From Planctomycetota bacterium (lineage in GTDB: Bacteria; Planctomycetota; UBA1135; GCA-002686595): a stretch of DNA of 64,000 nucleotides. Position 1 is the first letter of the stretch, and each line of letters opens with the position of its first letter. The notes below the pieces were generated by a model that was not told where the DNA came from, made no database searches, and was given only the letters and a program-made list of their open reading frames with translations. Shown one piece after another: positions 1-7,920 of the stretch. Both the position numbers and the translations under genes were made by a program. Location of the stretch: positions 434,001 to 498,000 of the forward strand of contig JAEUHY010000015.1 of NCBI GenBank assembly GCA_016795325.1. Reading direction: 5' to 3'.

Positions 1-1
1 C

Positions 2-622
2 GACATCACCGCGCACCAGATCATCCACGAGCTCAAGACCGAGAGCCACCTGGCGACCGCGCCGGTGTTCGTCTCGGCCGCCAACGCCGACGAAGTGGCC
101 AACACCTTCGGCGACAAGGTCGCGGGCGCGTTCAACGCCGCCGACCTGAGCGCCGTGACGGCCGCGATGGAGACCAACGTCGGCGCCGAGCGTCAGCGCG
201 CCGAGAGCCTCGCTCAGCAGGCCGCCGACGTGCTCGCCAAGCTCGGTGGGACCGGTACGGACCTGTCCGCCGTCGCGGGCCAGCTCGTCGTCGCCCTCAG
301 CCGCCCCGATGGCGTGGCCGTGCCGGCCGCGTACGCGCTCGTCACCGCCGGCAACGCGTCGCACGTCACCGCGCTCTCGGGCGTGGTCGCGGACGCTGGT
401 CGCTCGGAAGGCGTCCGCGTCGCCGCGTCCCACGCGCTCACCGCGCTCTTCGGCCGCGGCGTCGCCGCCGGTGATGCGGCTGCGATCCTCAACGCGGTGG
501 TGAGCAGCGACTCGCCGCTGGCCGTCCGCAAGGCCGCGGCGCAGGCCCTGGGCGCGAGCGCGATGTCGGTCAGCGACCGCGTGACGCAACTCAACTCGGT
601 CGGCGCGGCGGCTCAGAACTGA
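2..622 (+). CDS. HEAT-like repeat protein, C-terminal part (5' truncated)
   Basis: The reading frame is open from the first bases of the window to a TGA at 620-622, so the gene begins upstream. The visible 206 residues are rich in Ala, Val and Leu. Their second half shows paired-helix units of HEAT or armadillo type, for example VPAAYALV, VRVAASHALTALF and LAVRKAAAQALG, each starting with the usual proline or valine and carrying the AAxAL core. Such folds are protein-binding scaffolds. No catalytic motif is visible and the N-terminus, which would tell whether it is secreted, is missing. A GTG at 65 is only an internal codon. Function unknown. Confidence 0.75.
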   Translation, partial: DITAHQIIHELKTESHLATAPVFVSAANADEVANTFGDKVAGAFNAADLSAVTAAMETNVGAERQRAESLAQQAADVLAKLGGTGTDLSAVAGQLVVALSRPDGVAVPAAYALVTAGNASHVTALSGVVADAGRSEGVRVAASHALTALFGRGVAAGDAAAILNAVVSSDSPLAVRKAAAQALGASAMSVSDRVTQLNSVGAAAQN

Positions 623-661
623 GCGGATTTCCGCCGATACCGATCGCCAGCCTAGGATGCA

Positions 662-681
662 GCGCGCCCGCGAAGGCGCGC
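662..681 (+). terminator. Hairpin after the HEAT-like gene
   Basis: Perfect 7-bp inverted repeat GCGCGCC/GGCGCGC with a 6-nt loop, 40 bp after the stop codon and 26 bp before the tRNA. There is no T-tract, so intrinsic termination is uncertain. Confidence 0.35.
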
Positions 682-707
682 TCCACATCCCGAAGGCACT
701 CGTACAA

Positions 708-782
708 GCCAGTGTAGCTCAGCGGTAGAGCACCGCTTTCGTAAAGCGGGGGTCACGGGTTCGAATCCCGTCTCTGGCTCCA
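708..782 (+). tRNA. tRNA-Thr (anticodon CGT)
   Basis: A full cloverleaf can be folded. The acceptor strand starts at 708, the D-arm is GCTC/GAGC, and the anticodon stem CCGCT/AGCGG encloses the loop TTCGTAA with anticodon CGT (reads ACG, Thr). The T-arm ACGGG/CCCGT has loop TTCGAAT, the discriminator is T at 779, and CCA is encoded at 780-782. Pair 6:67 of the acceptor stem is a T-T mismatch. The other six acceptor pairs are Watson-Crick. Confidence 0.95.
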
Positions 783-788
783 ATCCAC

Positions 789-831
789 GCGCCGGTCGCA
801 CCTCTCGAGTGCGGCCGGCGCGAGGTGTTTT
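789..831 (+). terminator. Intrinsic terminator of the tRNA-Thr transcript
   Basis: A 13-bp hairpin at 789-801/809-821 (one G-T pair, 7-nt loop) starts 6 nt after the tRNA CCA and is followed by GAGG and a short T-run at 828-831. It separates the tRNA from the convergent OleA-like gene. Confidence 0.65.
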
Positions 832-934
832 CCGCGCGCCGCGTCGCGACGGCCAGGGCTGCGGTCAGCGTCCGCAGTGGTGCTGGCGGCGGAATCCTGC
901 GCGGCCGCGCGCCGTCGAGGCAGCCGTCGCCGAC

Positions 935-1963
935 TCAGGTTTCGACGCCGAGGATCAGGCAGTGCAATCCGCTGCCGATCCCGCACAGCGCCACGCGCTG
1001 TCCGCGTTCGATGAAGCCCGCCTCGCGGGCCCGCGCGAAGGACAGCGGCAGCGACACCGAACCGATGTTGCCGAGCGTCTCGACCGTCGGGAAATCGATG
1101 CCCAGGTCGAGTCCCATGTGGCCGAGGACGAGCTTGCGGTGCGCCACGCCGACTTGGTGGGTCACCACGCGTTGGATCGACTCGCGCGTCCAACCGGCGT
1201 CCTGGAGGAACTCGTCGAACGTGTCGCGCGCGAGCGCCGCGCCAGCGTGCATCAAGGCCTCCGAATCGGTCTCCATCAGCATGCCGCTGCCCGCGTGGTC
1301 GCCGTGGCAGAGCACATGGTGCTCGGTTGCGGCGCGTGCGAGGCCACGCACCAGCCGAGGCGCGCCGGGCGCCAGGTCCGCGCGCGCCAGCACGGCCGCC
1401 GCGGCGCCGCTGCCGATCGTGAGCGACGCAAAGGCGCTCTTCAGCGTGTGCTTGTCGGCCTGCGGGTTGGCGAGCAGCGCTCGAAGAGTTTCGTCGACCA
1501 GTGCGCGGCCGCACTCGCCGGACACGACCAGCCCAGCCTCGAGCGCACCGCTCTCGATCTGCTGCGCGACGAGCAGCAGCGAATTGGCGAAGCCCAGGCA
1601 GGCGTTCGACAGATCGAAGGCCGCGCAGCGCGGGCCCAGGCCGAGCGTGTGGTGCACGACCGAGGCCGTGGCCGGCTCGAGGAAGTCGCGGCACACCGAG
1701 GCGTGCACCAAGAGGCCGATGCGTGCGCCCAGGCCGCTGCGCTCGAGCGCCGCGCGACCGGCCTGGGCCGCGACCGTGCTCGAACGAGTCGCCGGCGGGA
1801 AGAAGCGCCGCTCGACGATGCCCGTCATCAGCTCGAGCCGCCCCTCGCGCAGCCGCAATCGCTCGTACAGCGGCGCCAGCCGCCGTTCGAGCTCGTCCGA
1901 GCGGACGCGCTCCTGCGGCAGGACGTACTCCACCGCCGCCAAAGCGACCCGTTCGAAGCGCAT
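935..1963 (-). CDS. 3-oxoacyl-ACP synthase III / OleA-like thiolase
   Basis: A 342-residue thiolase-fold condensing enzyme. The FabH-type catalytic set is complete: Cys122 in SNACLGF, His269 in VVTHQ and Asn299 in LGNIGSVS. The segment around Glu96 (CRDFLEPATA), followed by FDLSNACLG and IESGALEAGLVVSGE, resembles OleA more than housekeeping FabH. OleA joins two fatty acyl thioesters head-to-head in long-chain olefin synthesis, with a glutamate assisting the cysteine. No oleB, oleC or oleD gene follows, and no other lipid gene is adjacent. The ATG at 1963 is chosen because the family homology begins there; the open frame runs upstream without similarity. A variant FabH is the alternative. Confidence 0.85.
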   Translation of the reverse strand: MRFERVALAAVEYVLPQERVRSDELERRLAPLYERLRLREGRLELMTGIVERRFFPPATRSSTVAAQAGRAALERSGLGARIGLLVHASVCRDFLEPATASVVHHTLGLGPRCAAFDLSNACLGFANSLLLVAQQIESGALEAGLVVSGECGRALVDETLRALLANPQADKHTLKSAFASLTIGSGAAAAVLARADLAPGAPRLVRGLARAATEHHVLCHGDHAGSGMLMETDSEALMHAGAALARDTFDEFLQDAGWTRESIQRVVTHQVGVAHRKLVLGHMGLDLGIDFPTVETLGNIGSVSLPLSFARAREAGFIERGQRVALCGIGSGLHCLILGVET

Positions 1964-1972
1964 GGGGCGAGG

Positions 1973-2000
1973 AGCGTAGTCCCCGGGCCGCGCCGTGCAA
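1973..2000 (-). promoter_or_regulatory. Predicted sigma70-type promoter of the OleA-like gene
   Basis: On the minus strand a -35 TTGCAC (2000-1995) and a -10 TACGCT (1978-1973) are separated by 16 bp. The -10 ends 9 nt before the ATG at 1963, leaving almost no leader, and no Shine-Dalgarno is present. Confidence 0.45.
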
Positions 2001-2094
2001 GGCGAGCGCGCGGTATCGTGGAGGGCCAGCCAGCGAACGTACGCGGGCTGCCGACGTGCTCCGTCCCTGCGCCGCCCCAGTCGACCGTCCCCCG

Positions 2095-2811
2095 ATGCGC
2101 TTCCTTCTCCTGTCCGCGGCCCTGAGCGCCGCCCTCCTCGCCACGGCCTGCGACGACAAGCCGGCGGCGCCGTCGACGGCCAAGCCGAAGAGCGCGGCCG
2201 CATCTCAGGTGAGCGCAAACGAAGTGCGCGCCCTCGGCCTGCACCAGCAGGCGATCGCCTACCGCAACCAAGGGCGTTTCGCGGAGGCGCTGCCGCTGCT
2301 CGATCAAGTGTTGACGCTGACGCCCGACGACCGGAACGCGAAGTTCAACCGCGCCGCGGTGCTGGCCGAACTCGACCGCCGACCGGAGGCGCTGGCGATC
2401 CTGGACGCGCTGCTCGCCGGCGCGCCGAACGACCCGGACATCTTCCAGAACCGCGCCTCGGTGCTGGCCGACATGGGCCGCAACGAGGAGGCGCTGATCG
2501 AAGTCGACAAGGCGCTGCGCGCCCAGCCGGAACATCCCATGCGCCGTTTGTTGCGCGGCAAGGTGCTGACCTCGCTCGGACGTGGGCCGGAAGCCCTGGC
2601 GCAGTTCGACGAGCTCGACGCCTGGCTCAACCAAGCTGGCGCCCAGGCCCTGCGCTCGGAGATCGCGGTCAGCTCGCGGCTGTTCCGCGCCGAAGCGCTC
2701 GAAGCGCTCGGCCGTCCCGCCGAGGCCGCGGCGCTGATCGACGCGCTCAAGGCCGAGTTCGCGGACGACGCCAACGCCACGGCGCTGCTGCGCAAACGCG
2801 GCCGACTCTGA
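2095..2811 (+). CDS. TPR-repeat lipoprotein
   Basis: A 238-residue protein with a lipoprotein signal peptide (MRFLLL..., lipobox ending LLATAC, Cys19) and then about four tetratricopeptide repeats, such as AIAYRNQGRFAEALPLLDQV, AAVLAELDRRPEALAILDAL and ASVLADMGRNEEALIEVDKAL. TPRs form a helical scaffold for protein partners. The protein should be anchored in the cell envelope. The open frame extends 5' to 1501, but that part is a shadow of the opposite-strand gene, so the ATG directly before the signal peptide is chosen. dinB follows 30 bp downstream on the same strand. The partner is unknown. Confidence 0.85.
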   Translation: MRFLLLSAALSAALLATACDDKPAAPSTAKPKSAAASQVSANEVRALGLHQQAIAYRNQGRFAEALPLLDQVLTLTPDDRNAKFNRAAVLAELDRRPEALAILDALLAGAPNDPDIFQNRASVLADMGRNEEALIEVDKALRAQPEHPMRRLLRGKVLTSLGRGPEALAQFDELDAWLNQAGAQALRSEIAVSSRLFRAEALEALGRPAEAAALIDALKAEFADDANATALLRKRGRL

Positions 2812-2841
2812 GCCGCGCCCGCGCCGCCCGCCGACCCGCGC

Positions 2842-4098
2842 ATGAGCACGCCCACGCTGACGATCCTGCACGTCGACATGGACGCGTTCTACGCGTCGAT
2901 CGAGCTGCGTGACGACCCGACGCTGGCCGGCAAGCCGCTGGCCGTCGGCGGCGCGGAGGGCGCGCGCGGCGTGATCAGCGCCGCCGGTTACGAGGCGCGC
3001 AAGTACGGCGTCCACTCCGCGATGCCGACGGCTCAGGCCCGCGCCCTGTGCCCGCAGCTGATCGTGCTGCCGCCCGATCTCGAGAAGTACACGGCGGTTT
3101 CGCGCGAGATCATGCAGATCTTCCGCTCGTTCACGCCGCTGGTCGAGCCGCTCTCGCTCGACGAGGCGTTCCTCGACGTGGCGGGTTGTGAGCTGCTCTT
3201 CGGCGACGCGGTGGAGATCGGCCGGGCGATCAAGCTCGAGATCCTGCGCCGCACGGGTTTGGTGGCCTCGGTCGGCGTGGCGAGCTCCAAGTTCCTCGCC
3301 AAGCTCGCGAGCGACATGGACAAGCCCGACGGGTTCCGCGTGATCCGCCCGGAGGAAGCGCTCGACGTGCTGCGGCCGCTGCCGGTCTCGAAGATCTTCG
3401 GCGTCGGCGAGCGCACGGCCAAGCGCCTCGAAGCGCTGGGCGTGCGCACGATCGGCGAGCTCGCCGCGCTCGAGCGCGATGTCGTCATGCAGCGCTTCGG
3501 CGCGACCGGCGCCTGGATCCACGATCTGGCGCACGGCATCGACACGCGGCGCGTCACGCCGCGGCGCGAGGAGAAGAGCTACTCGTGTGAACGCACCTTC
3601 TCCAAGGACATCGCCAGCCGCGAGGAGTTGCGCCTGAGGCTGCTCGAGTTCTGCGAGGAGTTGGCCTTCCGCCTGCGCGATTCGGGCCTGCGGGCGCGCA
3701 CCGTGACGTTGAAGGCACGCTTCTCCGACTTCAAGACCATCACGCGCACCAAGTCGCTGCCCTTCACCACCAACGTGGGCGTGCGCTTCTATTCGGTCGC
3801 GCGCGAGTTGCTCGAACGAGTGCCGCAGCAACCCCTGCGACTCCTGGGCGTGAGCCTCTCGGGGCTCGACGACGTGCGCACGCCGCGCCAGGGCTTGCTG
3901 TTCGGCTCGGACCCCGGCGCGTTGCGCGCGGAAGAGGCGCCCAGTCCCGAGGACGAGCGCGCGCTCGAACGCCTGGAACGCATCAACACCGGCCTCGACC
4001 ACCTGCGCCGCAAGTACGGCCGCGCGACGGTGATTCCGGCCAGTTTGCTCGGCCGCGCTCCGACCGTCGGCCGCGACGGAACGCGCGCCCCGCGCTGA
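2842..4098 (+). CDS. dinB: DNA polymerase IV (Y-family translesion polymerase)
   Basis: A 418-residue error-prone polymerase that copies past lesions. The catalytic carboxylates are present: DMDAFY at residues 12-17 and SLDEAF with Asp107 and Glu108. These are followed by VGVASSKFLAKLASD in the palm, a helix-hairpin-helix region (IFGVGERTAKRLEALGV) and the little-finger domain. Length is normal to slightly long. There is no beta-clamp motif I can name with confidence, although the C-terminal QGLLF near residue 352 resembles the QLxLF clamp-binding box. No LexA-type operator was recognised upstream. Confidence 0.97.
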   Translation: MSTPTLTILHVDMDAFYASIELRDDPTLAGKPLAVGGAEGARGVISAAGYEARKYGVHSAMPTAQARALCPQLIVLPPDLEKYTAVSREIMQIFRSFTPLVEPLSLDEAFLDVAGCELLFGDAVEIGRAIKLEILRRTGLVASVGVASSKFLAKLASDMDKPDGFRVIRPEEALDVLRPLPVSKIFGVGERTAKRLEALGVRTIGELAALERDVVMQRFGATGAWIHDLAHGIDTRRVTPRREEKSYSCERTFSKDIASREELRLRLLEFCEELAFRLRDSGLRARTVTLKARFSDFKTITRTKSLPFTTNVGVRFYSVARELLERVPQQPLRLLGVSLSGLDDVRTPRQGLLFGSDPGALRAEEAPSPEDERALERLERINTGLDHLRRKYGRATVIPASLLGRAPTVGRDGTRAPR

Positions 4099-4133
4099 GC
4101 GTTGCGCGCCTCTCGCGCGCCGCGCCTCAGCGC
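4092..4133. terminator. Bidirectional stem-loop between convergent genes
   Basis: An 8-bp outer stem GCGCTGAG/CTCAGCGC (4092-4099/4126-4133) contains the stop codons of both dinB and the opposite metallopeptidase gene. It encloses a perfect 6-bp GCGCGC hairpin (4104-4109/4115-4120). There is no T-tract on either side. Confidence 0.45.
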
Positions 4134-5524
4134 TTCTGGCAGTACTTCTGCAGCTCGAGGTCGAGCTGTGCGATCGAAACGCCGTAGATGCGCTGGAACA
4201 CCGCCTCGATCGCAGCCAGGTCGTTGTCCGCCGTGTTGCCCATCGCGTGCAACCAGGTGAGGAACTTGTCCTTGCCGAACTTCGAGTCGCGCAGGAACTC
4301 GATCAGCAGCGCCGCCTGCTTGTAGTGCAGCGCCGCGGCGCTGTCCCCGCTGACGTCGTCCTCGCTCGAGCCGAGGAGACTCTCGAGCTTCATCAGCTCC
4401 TGCAGCGGCGTGTGTTTGCCGTCCTTGATGCGCCGCGCGACCTCGTTGCGTTCGTTGGGCTTGGTTTCGATGTACTCCGCCACGCCCTCCTGGAACCACG
4501 AGCCTGCACCGAACAGTTCGAGGCGATTCTTGAAGATCTGGTGCGTGGCCTCGTGGATATGCACGGGGTCGTTCGGAGCTTCGTACCAAGTGGCGTAGAA
4601 GTCGCCCGAGGCCACACCCTTGGACTCGCGCGCCTCTTCCAGTGAGGTCTCGAACTGCTTGGCGTAGAACGCGTAGTACTCGTCCGCCGTCGCGAACAGG
4701 AACACGGGCATCAAGCGGCGGCCGGGGATTTCCGCGAACGGATACACCTTCTGGATCTGCGCGTAATTCAGCTCCATCTGCTTGGCGAACTTGTCGCCGC
4801 CCGACGAGTTGGTCAGCACCAGGTAGTGGGCCGTGCGGATGACCTTGAGGTCCTTGCGTTCCTTGTCGCTCAGCGCCGAGTCCTTGTCCCAGCGCTCGCT
4901 CACTTCGTCGTCGGTCCACTTGAATTCACGCGCCGGCCCCGCGTGGACCACGCCGTTCTTGAGGAACGCCAGCACCAGCTCGCGCTCGGCCGCGCTGGCG
5001 GCCGGCTCGATCGAAACAGTCAGCAGGTACGCCGAAGAATCGGTCACGCCCGCCAGGTACCAGACGCTGCCGATGTCCTTGGTCGTGCCGCGTTCCAGGA
5101 AGGAGCCCCACAACAAGGACGCGTACGGCGCGTAGCCGTACGGCCCTGGTGCAAGCTTGTGTTCGGCGAACTGAAAGTCCGGCCCCTCGTAGTCTTCGCC
5201 CCGCACGTAGTCGTGGATGCGCCAGGTCACACGGCTGGGTTCGCTGCGAGCGAAGTTGCTCCACTGCTCGACATCGATCCACACGTCCTTCTCGCCGAGC
5301 TTGGCGCTGCAGGAGAACAGGTCGTCCTCGTCGTCGTCGTCAGATGGATCGGGCGCCACGGACGTGAACGCCGGAGGAAGGGTGAGCGTCAGTCCGACCT
5401 TGGCGACGACCTCCACGTGGCCGCCGGGTGCGGTCGCCTTGGGATCGGACTTGCTGTCTTTCTTCTGGGCGGCGTGGGCGGGGACGAGCAGGGCGAGCGC
5501 GACGAGCAGAGCGAGGGAGTGCAT
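4127..5524 (-). CDS. Secreted HExxH zinc metallopeptidase-like protein (DUF1570-type)
   Basis: A 465-residue protein with an N-terminal signal peptide (MHSLALLVALALLVPAHA). An N-terminal region of about 180 residues resembles no family I know, with an acidic stretch (DPSDDDDEDD) near residue 60. The C-terminal part carries a gluzincin signature: His324-Glu-Ala-Thr-His328 (HEATHQ), then 17 residues and WFQEGVAEY, whose Glu346 fits the third zinc ligand. This matches the DUF1570/peptidase MA-like layout common in planctomycetes. All zinc ligands are present, so activity is plausible; the substrate is unknown. It lies 72 bp downstream of two membrane genes on the same strand and could share their transcript. 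Confidence 0.8.
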   Translation of the reverse strand: MHSLALLVALALLVPAHAAQKKDSKSDPKATAPGGHVEVVAKVGLTLTLPPAFTSVAPDPSDDDDEDDLFSCSAKLGEKDVWIDVEQWSNFARSEPSRVTWRIHDYVRGEDYEGPDFQFAEHKLAPGPYGYAPYASLLWGSFLERGTTKDIGSVWYLAGVTDSSAYLLTVSIEPAASAAERELVLAFLKNGVVHAGPAREFKWTDDEVSERWDKDSALSDKERKDLKVIRTAHYLVLTNSSGGDKFAKQMELNYAQIQKVYPFAEIPGRRLMPVFLFATADEYYAFYAKQFETSLEEARESKGVASGDFYATWYEAPNDPVHIHEATHQIFKNRLELFGAGSWFQEGVAEYIETKPNERNEVARRIKDGKHTPLQELMKLESLLGSSEDDVSGDSAAALHYKQAALLIEFLRDSKFGKDKFLTWLHAMGNTADNDLAAIEAVFQRIYGVSIAQLDLELQKYCQKR

Positions 5525-5596
5525 GGCGATGCGAGCGGCATGGGGATTCCCTGCGATCGTAAGGGCGCGCGACGCGAACGGGCAAGCTCAGCGGCG

Positions 5597-6049
5597 TCAG
5601 TTCAGGAGCAGCAGCGCGAGCACGGCGCGCGCCGACCAGAGCAGCGTGCGCAGCCAGTTGCTGCGCACCAGGCGCGTGTGGTCGGCGGCGTCGAAGCGTT
5701 GCGACAAGCGCATGTGAAGCGGGGTTTGCACGAGGAACGTCGAGAGCCACAGCGCGAGCACGAGCGCCAGTCCCACCAGGCCCGACCACGCCGGTCCGTC
5801 GCCCGCGAGTTGATGGGCTGCGATCCAGCAAGAGGTCGCAAGCTCGAGCAGCATCGCCGGCATCACGACGAAGGTGATCCGGCGGCGATGCTGGTCTTCG
5901 TAGTCGCGCCAGCGGGCTTCGCTGACCAGCGCCATGAGCGGGTAGTGCACGAGCTGCACCATCCAGATCACGCCCGCCATCCACCACGTCGCCAGCGCGT
6001 GCACGAGCAGCAGCGTGTCGAGCGGCAGGGCTTCGATCAGAGCTCGCAT
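5597..6049 (-). CDS. Small integral membrane protein
   Basis: A 150-residue protein with four hydrophobic segments (about residues 10-35, 60-80, 85-105 and 130-150). Charged loops such as EARWRDYEDQHRRR and RFDAADHTRLVRSN lie between them. The pattern HALATWWMAGVIWMVQLVHYP with the following loop looks like small bacterial membrane proteins of unknown function. The start overlaps the 3' end of the redox-fusion gene by 13 bp, so the two are probably translated from one mRNA. No function can be assigned. Confidence 0.75.
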   Translation of the reverse strand: MRALIEALPLDTLLLVHALATWWMAGVIWMVQLVHYPLMALVSEARWRDYEDQHRRRITFVVMPAMLLELATSCWIAAHQLAGDGPAWSGLVGLALVLALWLSTFLVQTPLHMRLSQRFDAADHTRLVRSNWLRTLLWSARAVLALLLLN

Positions 6050-6981
6050 GTCAGCGCGTCGAAGTCGGTGCGTTCCGCGGCGGAGCTGTGGCGGAAGGCG
6101 CGCACCACGCGCCCGCGGTGCAGCACGAACGCGCCCGGCATCTGGAACCCGTCGCCGTCGAGTGCGCCGATGCCGTGGCCGCGCAGCCCCGCCCTGACGC
6201 CGCGGAAGAAGACGCCCAGGCCGAACAGCTGGCGGAACGTTCCGCGCTGAAGCTCCAGCGCCCGGTACGCGATGCGCTCGGGGTCGCTGAACCAGGCGGC
6301 GGACTCGAGTCCATACTCACGCGCGGTTCGTGCGTTGCGCTCGGCGCTCGACATGCTGACGATCCCCAGTTCGAAGCCGCGCGCGCGAAGTTCGGCTTGG
6401 CGTTGCGCCAGCTCGGCGAGCATCTCGCGGCAGAAGGTGCACCCCGAATGACGGGTGAGGACCAGCATCAGCGGGCGTTCCTCGCTCAGCTCGCGCAGCG
6501 AGCGGCCCTGCGCGCTGCGCACTCCGTCGAGCGCCTCGGCGAGCGTCGGTGCTCGTTCCGACGTGTGTTCGCCTTGGCTGCGCGCCGCGTCCCACAGCAG
6601 CAGTCCGAACGGGATCCACCACACCAGATCGTTGGTCACGATCGTCAACCCGAACTGCGGCGGGAACACGCCGCGTGCGAGGGCCGCCGCGAAGCCCAGC
6701 GGGCCGAGCAGCTTGCCGAGCAGGCCGACCAGCACGATCGGCCAGTGTCGCCGCGAGTCGCCGGCGGCGATCCAGTACCCGACGCCGTACACGCCCACGA
6801 TCATGCCGACGCACTGCCAGATCTCCGGGTAGTTCAGCCGCGGCATCCCGAAGGCGTCGAACAGGGCGTGCGGCGCGAGGATCACGAACGCGCCCCAGGC
6901 GACGTTGTAGATGCCTGCGGCGCGCAGCCAGGCGCGGCCCCAGGAGGGTGAAGCAGATGCGGCTCGTGGGCGGTTCGTCAT
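6037..6981 (-). CDS. Membrane domain fused to a peroxiredoxin/thioredoxin-like domain
   Basis: A 314-residue two-part protein. Residues 20-133 hold four membrane segments (AFVILAPHALF, CVGMIVGVYGVGYW, IVLVGLLGKLLGPLGF and DLVWWIPFGLLLW). From about residue 150 there is a thioredoxin fold of the AhpC/TSA-like (PRXL2-type) group, with CxxC at Cys181-Cys184 (SGCTFCREM) and the strands LMLVLTRH, FELGIVSM and FVLHRGRVVRAF. The two cysteines suggest thiol-disulfide or peroxide chemistry beside the membrane. The gene lies 40 bp after the MmyB-type regulator and overlaps the next membrane gene, so the three look like one operon. The substrate is unknown. Confidence 0.78.
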   Translation of the reverse strand: MTNRPRAASASPSWGRAWLRAAGIYNVAWGAFVILAPHALFDAFGMPRLNYPEIWQCVGMIVGVYGVGYWIAAGDSRRHWPIVLVGLLGKLLGPLGFAAALARGVFPPQFGLTIVTNDLVWWIPFGLLLWDAARSQGEHTSERAPTLAEALDGVRSAQGRSLRELSEERPLMLVLTRHSGCTFCREMLAELAQRQAELRARGFELGIVSMSSAERNARTAREYGLESAAWFSDPERIAYRALELQRGTFRQLFGLGVFFRGVRAGLRGHGIGALDGDGFQMPGAFVLHRGRVVRAFRHSSAAERTDFDALTCEL

Positions 6982-7021
6982 CCTGTTGGCGTTCGCGCGC
7001 CGCCGGCGATCGGATTCGGAC

Positions 7022-7807
7022 TCAGCGGCGCAGCCATGCTTCGCTCGCGCGGTCGCAGGGAAAGTACGTCTCGAGCGTCAATTCCTGCGCGGTCGTGTCC
7101 AGCGGCGTGCCCAGCGTGGTGAGCAGCGTGAACAGCCGCACTTCATCGGCGCCGCGCCGCAGGTGCACCGTGGCGAAGGGCGCGCCTCCGCCGCCGGGAT
7201 CGGCCTCGAGCTGCGCGATCCCCGGATAGCTGCGCACCTCGGCGAGCAGCGCGGCGCGCTCGTGGTCGCCGGGGTGCTGGGCGTGCTCGCGCGTCAAGCG
7301 CTCGAGCAGCAGCGCCGCCAATTCGGGCCAGTTCACGATGCTCGGCCGCAGTGCGGCTGGGTGCAGCGCGGCGCGCACCAGGTTGGACGTGATGCGCGGC
7401 TCGAGCGAGTTCGAGCCCAGAAACGTCGCGAACAGGCGCTCGGCGCCGCGGTTGAGGCGCAGCACGTTCCAACAGCGGTCGAAGAGCACCGCGCCGTAGG
7501 GTTCCTGCTGCTGGAGGATGAGCTCGACCGCGCGGCGCACGGGCTCGAGTTCGAGGCTCTCGAGCGACGCGCCGCTGTAGTGCGGTGCGAAGCCCGCGCT
7601 GCCGAGCAGCACGTTGCGCTCGCGCAGCTCGAGCTCGAGCGTGCCGGCGAGCGCGAGCACCATCGCACGGCTGGGCTGAGCTTTGCCCGTCTCGAGGCAG
7701 CTGAGGTGGCGCGTCGAGACGCCGGCGTCGAAGGCGAGCTGTTCCTGCGACAAGCGCCGGTTCGCGCGCCAGCGGCGCAGGAGAGGTCCGAATCCTTCCT
7801 TCGTCAT
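7022..7807 (-). CDS. XRE-family regulator with MmyB-like ligand-binding domain
   Basis: A 261-residue protein. Residues 6-62 form an XRE helix-turn-helix (LSQEQLAFDAGVSTRHLSCL, then ETGKAQPSRAMVLALA). Residues 95-261 form the MmyB-type sensor (AVLFDRCWNVLRLNRGAERLF, LVRAALHP, VNWPELAALLLERL), a PAS-like pocket thought to bind small lipophilic ligands. ATG 7807 is preferred over GTG/ATG codons upstream, because the extra 18 residues would be encoded by a perfect palindrome that looks like an operator. The gene is divergent from a DUF2834-like membrane gene and heads the redox-membrane operon. Autoregulation is likely because the palindrome abuts the predicted -35. Confidence 0.88.
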   Translation of the reverse strand: MTKEGFGPLLRRWRANRRLSQEQLAFDAGVSTRHLSCLETGKAQPSRAMVLALAGTLELELRERNVLLGSAGFAPHYSGASLESLELEPVRRAVELILQQQEPYGAVLFDRCWNVLRLNRGAERLFATFLGSNSLEPRITSNLVRAALHPAALRPSIVNWPELAALLLERLTREHAQHPGDHERAALLAEVRSYPGIAQLEADPGGGGAPFATVHLRRGADEVRLFTLLTTLGTPLDTTAQELTLETYFPCDRASEAWLRR

Positions 7808-7814
7808 GGGCCGC

Positions 7815-7820
7815 ACAGTA
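7815..7820 (-). promoter_or_regulatory. Predicted -10 element of the MmyB-type regulator gene
   Basis: Minus-strand TACTGT, 7 nt before the ATG at 7807, with no ribosome binding site between. A -35 would fall at about 7838-7843, touching the palindrome. Confidence 0.4.
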
Positions 7821-7841
7821 GCGCGCGACGACGGGCGCCCG

Positions 7842-7864
7842 GCCATGACCTCGGAGGTCATGGC
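7842..7864. promoter_or_regulatory. Perfect palindrome, candidate operator
   Basis: Arms GCCATGACCT (7842-7851) and AGGTCATGGC (7855-7864) are exact reverse complements around a 3-bp centre. The site lies in the 113-bp gap between two divergent genes, 34 bp from the regulator start and 56 bp from the other start. A dimeric helix-turn-helix protein would fit it, and the adjacent MmyB-type regulator is the obvious candidate. Confidence 0.65.
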
Positions 7865-7920
7865 GCCGACGCGGCGCGGGGCCGAAGTTGGCGCACCGCT
7901 CGCTTCTCGGAGAACAACTC

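Noticed and set aside
753..2183. Long open frames on both strands over the OleA-like gene
   Set aside because: They are Arg/Ala-rich products of high GC in the wrong frames. The thiolase motifs lie in one frame only.
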